From NCBI GenBank assembly GCA_041494885.1, contig JBGQBO010000001.1, forward strand, positions 1 through 64,000: DNA of 64,000 bases, written 5' to 3'. A program made the position numbers and the translations under genes. Source of the DNA: JAIQFV01 sp041494885. Its GTDB lineage: Bacteria > Acidobacteriota > Terriglobia > JAIQFV01. The notes beneath the pieces are model-generated. The model was not told the origin of the DNA and ran no database searches. It worked only from the letters and a program-made list of their open reading frames with translations. Below, piece by piece: positions 33,590 to 41,284 of this stretch (position 1 is its first letter; each line of letters begins with the position of its first letter).

Positions 33590-35060
33590 ATGGATACATT
33601 CTGGCTGGACCTTAGATTTGGCTTTCGGATGTTGATCAAATATCCCGCCTTTACGGCAATGGCCGTGTTGACGCTGGCGCTGGGGATTAGCGCAAACACG
33701 GCAATCTTCAGCGTCATCAGCGCCGTCCTACTGCGTCCGTTGCCTTATCGACAACCCGAGACCGTCGTACAAATCTGGGAGACTAAAATCGTCCCGAAGT
33801 GGGATCGTCGTTTTATAGCGGTCGGCAATTTCATGGCGTGGCGGGAGCAGAACCATGTCTTCGACGAGATGGCGCTTTTTTCTGCCGGATCAAATCAACA
33901 TCACCGGGTCAGGAGAACCCGATAACATCAGTGCTCAAAGGACCTCCGCCCGATTATTCCCGTTGCTCGGCGTCACGCCTGTGCTGGGCCGGACCTTTTC
34001 GGACAAAGAGGAATCCGAGGGTCAACATGTCGTAGTGCTCAGCTACGGGTTATGGCACCGTTTGGGCGGGAACCCGAATCTGATCGGTCAGTCCATCCAC
34101 CTGGGCGAAGTGCCCTACACGGTCATCGGTGTTTTGCCCTCAGAGTTCTTCCTGCCGGGACCGGGTGAACCCTCACAATTGTGGATCCCGCTCGAATTGA
34201 AACCGGAGGAGCTCACCGACCACCGCGATCATGGCTATGAGGCGGTGGCGCGACTGAAGCGAGGCGTTTCACTGACGCAAGCCCAGGCGGAGATGGATGG
34301 TATTGCTCATCGGTTGGAAAAGGATTCGGTGCAGTGGAACACGGGATCAGGGGTTCGGCTTATTACCATGAGGGAACAGCTTGCCGGCAACATCCGGCCT
34401 GCCCTGCTGATACTGATGGGGGCGGTGGCCTTTGTGCTCCTGATCGCATGCGCCAATGTTGCCAATCTTTTGTTGGCCCGAGCCCACGCGCGGAAACGCG
34501 AGATAGCTGTGCGGGCCGCATTGGGGGCGCCGAGAAGCAGGCTCATGCGCCAGTTCTTAACCGAAAGTGTCCTCCTGGCAGGTCTGGGGGCCCTGGTTGG
34601 AATCGTGCTTTCCGAATGGATGGTTAAGGTTCTTCCTCATGTGCTTCCATCAGATATTCTGGCTGAAATTCGGGGCGTTCAAATTGATGCCTCTGTCCTG
34701 GGATTTACGGTGCTCGTATCACTGTTGACGGCTGTGATCTTCGGGTTCATCCCCGCATGGTTGGCATGCAATGCTGCCTTGAACGAATCTCTGAAACGGG
34801 ATGATTCACGAGCGGGTCATCGGGGGGGAAGAGTTTTGCAGGCGGTCCAGGTCGGACAGTTGGCGATCTCCCTGCTCCTGCTGGCCGCCGCGGGCTTGCT
34901 GATCAAGGGGTTTTGGCGGCTGCAACAAGTCAATCCCGGGTTTGACAGCGGCGGTGTCCTCACGGGTGACCTCTTTCTGCCCGAAACTCGCTATTCACAC
35001 GGGACGCAAACCGCACTGCTTTTGACAATCGAAAAGGGGACCCACATGGAAGACGAATGA
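33590..35060 (+). pseudogene. Broken ADOP permease (frameshift and truncation)
   Basis: It starts like an intact family member (MDTFWLDLRFGFRMLIKYPAFTAMAVLTLALGIS). At a run of six T (33876-33881) the frame is lost: removing one T restores MALF-LPDQINITGSGEPDNI and the rest of the first half, including LIACANVANLLLARAHARKREIAVRAALGAP. The protein then ends abruptly after FLPETRYSHGTQ at about half of the usual 800 residues, so the second permease half is absent. The T-run indel could be a sequencing error, but the truncation could not. The gene is therefore dead or produces at most a half-permease. Confidence 0.85.
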
Positions 35061-35140
35061 GCATGTAGAAAGGGACCTACCCCCCTCTTGCCTCCCAGTC
35101 CGATGGGCAACTGGTAACATCTGCTTAAGATCCCGCCGAG

Positions 35141-36094
35141 TCACTTCTTGATCAAGTCGAAGGAAAACTCGCTGATGATTTCGTAGTCGCTCTTATTGTT
35201 CGTGCCGCTGAGAGCCAGTCTGTACTGGCCGGTCGTAAACAGGTGGGAAGGCAATCTCACGACGACTGCCTTGCCTCTGCCTGCCTTCGTGCTTTGTAGC
35301 AAGCCTCTCCAGACATCGTGCTGCTGTGCGTCTTTCAGGAGGACCAGGTAGTCTTTGAAATCATCTTTGAGAAGGTCCAACTGCAACTTGATGAGCTCAG
35401 CGCCTCGGGGGACAGTCATCCTGGCCGCCTGCGTCGAAGTGCTTCCACTACTTCTCTCCCTCTCTCCAAACCCAAGCCCAAATGTGACGGGAGGGGCCTG
35501 CTGTTCCGTCAGTCTGGCCAATTCCTGCTCCAGGTGCCCGCGCTCGTTGCGCTCTTGGTCGAGACCCTTGGTCAATGCCTCGTTTTGCTGCCTCTGTTGC
35601 GCCAGCCCCTGTTCCAGCTCTTTCTCTCTTTGATTCCGCGCGATTTGATCCGATTGCAACCCCTTCAGATCAGAGCGCAGCCTGTTCATTTGGATGACCG
35701 CCACCGGCCCGCCAATGATCAACAACATGAATCCAGTCGCCAGAACCAGCCGGATCGCCGGTGATTCGAAGCTCAGGATTGACAGGAAGCGCTGCCAGGA
35801 AGAAATGTGAGCGGCTGCGCCGTGCGTATCCGCAAACCTCATCAACGCCTGCGCGGACTTCAATCTCTCCCGCCGCGCCGCCGAACACAGGAAGTTCTGC
35901 TCAAACAACTCACGGTCTTCGCCCGAAAGTCTCCCCCGAACGTAGGCGTCAATCAACTCGTCTTCGGCAACCGACATTTCGTCAAAGAAGTCTCCGTCTG
36001 ACAAATACCTCTCCTCGATTTCGATGCGCTCCCTTTCGGACAACTCTCCAAGCAAGTATCGGGCGAGCTTATTCTCCAGTTCCGATGCCTGCAT
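35141..36094 (-). CDS. Membrane anti-sigma factor-like protein
   Basis: A 317-residue protein with a cytoplasmic N-terminal region (LARYLLGELSERERIEIEERYLSDGDFFDEMSVAEDELIDAYVRGRLSGEDRELFEQNFL). This pattern is typical of anti-sigma-like partners in this phylum and lacks the zinc ligands of classical ZAS proteins. One membrane helix (IRLVLATGFMLLIIGGPVAVI) is followed by a coiled coil rich in Gln/Glu/Arg, then a beta-rich C-terminal domain outside the membrane. A strong ribosome-binding site (GAGGAGG) precedes the ATG. It lies 42 nt after the sigma-factor gene, probably in the same operon. The outer domain may sense an envelope signal. Confidence 0.72.
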   Translation of the reverse strand: MQASELENKLARYLLGELSERERIEIEERYLSDGDFFDEMSVAEDELIDAYVRGRLSGEDRELFEQNFLCSAARRERLKSAQALMRFADTHGAAAHISSWQRFLSILSFESPAIRLVLATGFMLLIIGGPVAVIQMNRLRSDLKGLQSDQIARNQREKELEQGLAQQRQQNEALTKGLDQERNERGHLEQELARLTEQQAPPVTFGLGFGERERSSGSTSTQAARMTVPRGAELIKLQLDLLKDDFKDYLVLLKDAQQHDVWRGLLQSTKAGRGKAVVVRLPSHLFTTGQYRLALSGTNNKSDYEIISEFSFDLIKK

Positions 36095-36136
36095 CGCGCC
36101 CCTCCTCGGACCCGCTCATAGATTAGTGGCGGAATC

Positions 36137-36754
36137 TCAAATACGTTTCTTTTCTTTCAGGCAGTCAAGAATGCACTCCTCCAACCGCTCCCGCGTACGA
36201 TGCATTCTGACCCTCAGATTGCCCACCGATATCCTCATTTGATCGGCCATTCGTTTCCTTCGATCAATCTTCGCACGACCCTGATCATAGTAATAATCAA
36301 TCACACGTTGCCGTTCGGCGGGCACGAGCCGGCCTGCACACTTCTCAAGACACTCGAGCCGCTCGTCTTGTTCTTCTCTCTCATATCCAACCTGACTCTC
36401 CGCTGGGGCCGCGAGAAGCTGGGCTGCTCCCCCATCTTCAATCTCGTCCATATTCCGTTCGGGTGATGTCCAGTGCTCCTTCAAGACAAACCGGGCGATC
36501 TGTGTAAGATAGCTGGGAAGGTCACGTACCTCGATCCCTTCAACCATTCTCCGCGCGCCCCTGTCGAGGGTCACATCGACAAGCTCATCTGCATCAGAAC
36601 AACGATTGCACTCGAAGAACCTCCGGAGCTTCCGGCGTATCTCTAGAAGCTTACGCCCGGCCTCGTTTGGGTCTGTGTCCAGATGCGCGAGCGTCTTGTC
36701 GAGCGCCGGCCCGGTGAGAATCCAGTTTTTCTTGTACACAGGCCCGTCTTCCAT
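36137..36754 (-). CDS. Short sigma-70-like (ECF-type) RNA polymerase sigma factor
   Basis: About 205 residues, of a type common in Acidobacteriota. The N-terminus is KKNWILTGPALDKTLAHLD, followed by RRKLRRFFECNRCSDADELVDVTLDRGARRM (region 2-like, with a CxxC) and IARFVLKEHW. A C-terminal region 4 follows: LECLEKCAGRLVPAERQRVIDYYYD then RRKRMADQMRISVGNLRVRMHRTRERLEECI. ATG 36754 is preferred over TTG 36760. The anti-sigma-like gene follows directly. The caspase/CHAT genes nearby are plausible targets, an inference from position only. Confidence 0.78.
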   Translation of the reverse strand: MEDGPVYKKNWILTGPALDKTLAHLDTDPNEAGRKLLEIRRKLRRFFECNRCSDADELVDVTLDRGARRMVEGIEVRDLPSYLTQIARFVLKEHWTSPERNMDEIEDGGAAQLLAAPAESQVGYEREEQDERLECLEKCAGRLVPAERQRVIDYYYDQGRAKIDRRKRMADQMRISVGNLRVRMHRTRERLEECILDCLKEKKRI

Positions 36755-36907
36755 CGTCAATCCGTTGATCGCCTCGCGCGCTCTTCTGCCACGCCTGAGC
36801 TTCGCACCTGATGTCTCTTCCTGTCACACTGGATGGCGGGATGAGGCAGGCCCTCGGCTGTAATGTTTTCCCGCTTTCAGCACAATCCGGTGGAGGTAGA
36901 GAGACTT

Positions 36908-37321
36908 ATGAACAATGGTACACAGACAGCAACAGTGGGTTTTGCACTCTGCCAAGAGTGCGGGCTGGATCTTCTCCCGTCTCAAAGATTCTGTCGACTG
37001 TGCGGCGTAAGCTCGAAGCGTCTTGAATTCATTCCCCACCGTTACGACAACGTGCCCACCCCGGGTCCGAGTACAACCCCGGGGTCACCGGACAGTGAAA
37101 GGAACGTGCTCGCACCGGTCAGCCGATATCGTCCCATTTCCAGCCGGATCTTAAATTCATTTGCGGCGACCCAGTTCATTGCCGCTCCATCAAACCTCAA
37201 TGGCCGGACCGCCCGGAGAATTGTCGCTGCGGTAATCACTCTTCCTCTCTGGCTGATGATCGTCCTGCTCTCCCCCCTCGACGCTCTGGAAATATCAAGG
37301 CAAGTCACACAGCAATTCTGA
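36908..37321 (+). CDS. Small zinc-ribbon protein with C-terminal membrane anchor
   Basis: A protein of about 137 residues. Near the N-terminus lies a zinc-ribbon pair (CQECG...CRLCG). A Pro/Ser-rich, probably disordered linker follows, and one membrane helix near the end (IVAAVITLPLWLMIVLLSPL), leaving a short tail ALEISRQVTQQF. GGAGG 11 nt upstream supports the ATG at 36908; an earlier in-frame ATG lies at 36863. It is the only plus-strand gene in the protease cluster, divergent from the sigma gene and convergent with the WD40-caspase gene. A copy of its tail survives at 41134-41220. Function unknown. Confidence 0.65.
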   Translation: MNNGTQTATVGFALCQECGLDLLPSQRFCRLCGVSSKRLEFIPHRYDNVPTPGPSTTPGSPDSERNVLAPVSRYRPISSRILNSFAATQFIAAPSNLNGRTARRIVAAVITLPLWLMIVLLSPLDALEISRQVTQQF

Positions 37322-37394
37322 TCTAGGGGGTCGAGCAGAGCGCTTTTCATCAGACTCGCGGGGCAAGCCGCTTGCGCCTCATTGGCTCAAACCA

Positions 37395-40300
37395 CTAGTG
37401 CTTCGAGACAATCATCGAATGTGCCTCCAACTCCCGTCGGTAAAAGACTCGTGGTCGCTGGACACGCCGCTTCTCAGCATCAGTCTTTGCATCATCTTCC
37501 TGCAAAAATACCAGCGGGCCGCGACCTTTCCCCTGCGCCGGGCCAATGTTAATCTCCGACTGTCGGCGCACCATCTCTTCTATTTGCATCAGCGGCACCT
37601 GGTCCACGGCGTAGTTCATCCATTCGCGCTCGGTGACCTTGCCTTCCTTGTCCACTTTGGCCTTGCTGAGCCCTTCTAACAGCGCAAAGGTCAGGAGACC
37701 GTGCTCGACCTTATTGCCTGCCTGTGAGCGTGAGACTTCCTTCGCCGCCTGGTAACTCTGCGCTGCCGTTAGAATGTACATGCCCTTGTCGTAGGCAAGC
37801 TGGGCCATTCCCTTTGAGTTCATCGGCCCTCGTCCTTCTTTTTCTCCGCCCAGAGCCTGTCCGCTTTGACATGCGTCGATCACCAAGACTATTTTGCCAG
37901 AGCCCACCCGTTCCAGAGCTTCATTCAATTCGATGTCTGAGACACTGCTTTCTTTCTGCTGTTGTTCGCTTCCGCCAATGAAATCATGGAGAAGCAGATA
38001 GAACCGCTCATCTATGACCGCGCCATGGCCGGCATAGTAGATCATGAGCGCGTCTTCCGGCTGAACGTTCTTGATCTTCTTTAACTCTTGTTTCAGCGCG
38101 GGAACAGCCCCGTCTGGTACCGGCATTTGCTCGCCATCCGCAAAGCGGCGCAGCGCGATCAACAGATTGGCCTTGCTGGCTAGCGCATCAGTTAGCACGA
38201 TGATCTCGGTGCGGGCATAATTATTGAGCTTGTCCTGTTGTGCTTTGAGCTCTTTGCCAATCTCGTCAACGTCGGCGACGGCAAAATTGAGGTTGTATTG
38301 TTCGTCCTTGTATTTGTTGACGCCGACGGCCAGAACGTAGAATACGCCTTTGCGCTCAAGACTCTTGTCCCCGTTGACGACCAGCGCTTTAGCGTCTTCG
38401 CTCTTAAGATTGTCGTGATTGAAGGCGTAGGCGGTGAATTCGTTTTCCCCTGACGTGACAGGCACAGTCGCAGCGCAAATGGCCTTTCTTGGACGAGCAT
38501 TGTTAGCCGCACCGTTCGACTCGACGTGCGTGCAGCCGCTCTTGATTTCGAAAGCATCGCCTCGCCAGACCTTGACGAGCGAGCCATTACGAAACAACCG
38601 CACATCCTTCGCCCCGCCACCCATTGGTTGCGATTCGCCGGAGACTTCGTCGACGTTCTCCGTGACTTCGACCTGAATGCTGACGTTGCGTATGTTATTC
38701 GAAGTCGAAAGGTTTGCGGGTTTGACGCTCGAGGAATCGGCACCAAGCCTAACTTGATTTAGGGCGACTGAAGGCCTGCGACGGTCTCGCTTCTCGAGTT
38801 CCTTGCCCTGGGGCGGCTTTGGGCGTTTGCCCCCCAGGATCTCCTGCAGCAGGCCCGGATGGAAAAAATCGACAAAGTAGGCTTCGACGGGAGTGTAATT
38901 AAACGTGTTGCTGTTCAAGCGCCAGGCGATATCTTTCCAAGCGGGGGGAGAACCGTCAAAGAGGCCATCGGGAGTCACGACGAGCCAATCTCGCTGGTCA
39001 ACTGCTACGAGAGTTGCCAATTCTATTCCTTTTGCAACGTCCCAGAGCTTGACTGTCCCGTCGGCCGAACCACTCGCGAGTATATGACCGTCAGAGCTGT
39101 ACGATACTGAGGAGACCCCGGCAGAATGCCCGGCCAAGGTGTGCAGTTCCTGGCCGCTGGTCACGTCCCACAACTTGATCGTGTTGTCGTCGCTGCCACT
39201 GGCAAGCGACTTGCCGTCCGGGCTGAAAGCTACTGATCTCACCCTAAAGGCGTGTCCGTTCAGTGTGCGCAATTCCTTACCTGCGGCCACATCCCAGAGC
39301 TTGACCTCCCGGCCTCCGCTGGCGAGCAGCTTGCCGTCCGGACTGAAGGCGACGGAATTGATAGTGTGGGATGAGTCGTAGGTCGGCTTCTCAGCCGTTC
39401 TTCTCACGAAGCGGGGTTTCTCTTTCACCGCGACGTCCCAGATGAGGAGAAACCCCTCCACATCCCCGCTGGCCAGCGTCTTGCCGTCCGGGCTCAACGC
39501 CACAGCCGTGGGAGACGCGAGAATGTCTCGAAATTCTCCTTCGCAATATGAGCGCATGGGGTCTGAAATGCATTCTACCGGTTGCTTTGGACCAGCTATA
39601 TCCCAAAGCCTAATCGTCCTCGTTTCGGCATGATCTGCTGCCAGCACATTGCCATCGGGACTGAAGGCTACAGACCAAAGCCCCTTACTTCCCCCTTCGG
39701 CCTCTAGCTTTTGGCCACTTGCGACATCCCAAAGAACAATCAAACCTTCCAAGCTACCACTGGCAAGCTTGCTGCTGTCCGGACTGAAAGCAACTGACAT
39801 CACCGCATGATCGTAGACCCTGGAATTGTAGCCTTGCTCGAGAGTGATCAATTCTCGGTCAGTTGTGAGATCCCAAAGCTTGGTAGTATTGTCCCACCCC
39901 GCACTCGCCAGCCTCTTACCATCATGGCTGAACGCCACAGACTGAACGGCCTTAGAGTGGCTTTGAAGCGCACCGAGCGGCGCGCCGGTCTCCACATTCC
40001 ACAACTTAATCCCTATGTGGCCTTTTTCACTTTCCATCGCAGCCGCGAGCGTCCTCCCATCACGGCTGAGCGCTACGCTTGTCGGTTCCAATATCGATAC
40101 ACCCTTCAGGGCGTCAAAAGCCCGGACCTCAGTTCCAGTGGCAACATCCCACAGCTGGATCGTTCTATCAATCGCCCCACTTAACTTTTTACCATCTGAA
40201 CTGAAAGCGACAGACACCGTGTGACCGCCGCTTCTAGCGGCTAATGTGCGCAACTCTTGACCGGTAGCCACCTTCCATATCTTGATTGTACCGCTCCAGT

Positions 40301-40994
40301 TGCCACTGGCCAGCACATTGCCGTCGGCGCTGAAGGCTACTGACCCGACAGCACCATTACCTCCGACGAGGGTGCGCAACTCTCGGCCCGTGCTCACATC
40401 CCACAGATGAACTGCCTTCTCATTCCCCTCAGCCAACATCTCCCCATTAGGACTAAACGCCAGTGAAAGCGCTCCGGCTTCTTTAAGCGTGCGCAACTCG
40501 CTGCGCGTGGCCAAGTCCCAAATCTTAATGGTTCCATCATCACTTGAGCTCGCCAGCGTCTTCCCATCGGCAGTAAACACTATCGAGCGGACGTGGATCG
40601 GCTCGTCGGTTAGCTTGTCAAAGGCGCCACTGGATTCGCAATGCCCTGTAACAGCGCCCAACTCACGACCAGTAGCTATGTTCCAGAGCTTGATCACACC
40701 TCGCCCACTACCACCAGCTATAATCTTCCCGTCGGCATTGAACGATACTGAAGTAACCCCGCCACAACTCCCGGTGAGCGTGCGCAACTCACTGCCTGTT
40801 GCCACATCCCACAGTTTAATGGTGCTGTCGCCGCTGCCGCTGGCCAACGTTTTGCCGTCGGCGCTGAAGGCCATCGATTGGACCTCTTCTGAATGCCCCG
40901 TCTGTACGACGAGTTCAGGCTTCTGCGCCCAGCCAGTGACACAGATCATCAAGGTCAAGCACCCATAAGTTAAGGAATGGATTAGTAGCTTCAT
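37395..40994 (-). CDS. Exported WD40-caspase (peptidase C14) protein
   Basis: A 1199-residue protein. The N-terminus has a hydrophobic export signal (LLIHSLTYGCLTLMICVTGWA). About 14 WD40 repeats follow (VAFSPDGKSLASGSDDNTIKLWD type), enough for two seven-blade propellers. A linker leads to a metacaspase/caspase-like domain at about 880-1170. It starts KGVFYVLAVGVNKYKD and carries the His-Cys dyad in YYAGHGAV and VIDACQSGQ. The linker region includes a beta-domain with VEVTENVDEVSGESQ. Caspase-type enzymes cut after basic or acidic residues; specificity cannot be read here. The propellers probably recruit partners or substrates. It is the last gene of the minus-strand protease cluster. Confidence 0.9.
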   Translation of the reverse strand: MKLLIHSLTYGCLTLMICVTGWAQKPELVVQTGHSEEVQSMAFSADGKTLASGSGDSTIKLWDVATGSELRTLTGSCGGVTSVSFNADGKIIAGGSGRGVIKLWNIATGRELGAVTGHCESSGAFDKLTDEPIHVRSIVFTADGKTLASSSDDGTIKIWDLATRSELRTLKEAGALSLAFSPNGEMLAEGNEKAVHLWDVSTGRELRTLVGGNGAVGSVAFSADGNVLASGNWSGTIKIWKVATGQELRTLAARSGGHTVSVAFSSDGKKLSGAIDRTIQLWDVATGTEVRAFDALKGVSILEPTSVALSRDGRTLAAAMESEKGHIGIKLWNVETGAPLGALQSHSKAVQSVAFSHDGKRLASAGWDNTTKLWDLTTDRELITLEQGYNSRVYDHAVMSVAFSPDSSKLASGSLEGLIVLWDVASGQKLEAEGGSKGLWSVAFSPDGNVLAADHAETRTIRLWDIAGPKQPVECISDPMRSYCEGEFRDILASPTAVALSPDGKTLASGDVEGFLLIWDVAVKEKPRFVRRTAEKPTYDSSHTINSVAFSPDGKLLASGGREVKLWDVAAGKELRTLNGHAFRVRSVAFSPDGKSLASGSDDNTIKLWDVTSGQELHTLAGHSAGVSSVSYSSDGHILASGSADGTVKLWDVAKGIELATLVAVDQRDWLVVTPDGLFDGSPPAWKDIAWRLNSNTFNYTPVEAYFVDFFHPGLLQEILGGKRPKPPQGKELEKRDRRRPSVALNQVRLGADSSSVKPANLSTSNNIRNVSIQVEVTENVDEVSGESQPMGGGAKDVRLFRNGSLVKVWRGDAFEIKSGCTHVESNGAANNARPRKAICAATVPVTSGENEFTAYAFNHDNLKSEDAKALVVNGDKSLERKGVFYVLAVGVNKYKDEQYNLNFAVADVDEIGKELKAQQDKLNNYARTEIIVLTDALASKANLLIALRRFADGEQMPVPDGAVPALKQELKKIKNVQPEDALMIYYAGHGAVIDERFYLLLHDFIGGSEQQQKESSVSDIELNEALERVGSGKIVLVIDACQSGQALGGEKEGRGPMNSKGMAQLAYDKGMYILTAAQSYQAAKEVSRSQAGNKVEHGLLTFALLEGLSKAKVDKEGKVTEREWMNYAVDQVPLMQIEEMVRRQSEINIGPAQGKGRGPLVFLQEDDAKTDAEKRRVQRPRVFYRRELEAHSMIVSKH

Positions 40995-41133
40995 CTGCGA
41001 TGACCCGTCAGAAACAATGGCGGTCGGCTATCGTTCCGCCTCCGGCTCGGTCTCGAATTCATTCGTGATTACCGACCAAACATCCGCCCCCTCGAGGATC
41101 ACGAGCCGACCCGCAAAGGGTGCGGTTCCTTAG

Positions 41134-41220
41134 ATTACTATTCCTCTCTGGATGATGATCGTCCTGTTTTTCCCCCTCGACGCCCTGGAAGAGTCACGGC
41201 AAGTCACGCAGCCATTGTGA
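41134..41220 (+). pseudogene. Duplicated tail of the zinc-ribbon membrane gene
   Basis: The frame reads ITIPLWMMIVLFFPLDALEESRQVTQPL and a stop, nearly the same as the last 29 codons of the gene at 36908-37321 (ITLPLWLMIVLLSPLDALEISRQVTQQF). Similarity continues past the stop to about 41262. The rest of the gene is absent. It lies between the WD40-caspase start and the end of the next CHAT gene. Confidence 0.85.
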
Positions 41221-41284
41221 TGCAGGTGATCGAGCCAAATGCCGTTCATCAGGCTCATCGCGCTGCCCACACGGGGCCCCTTCG

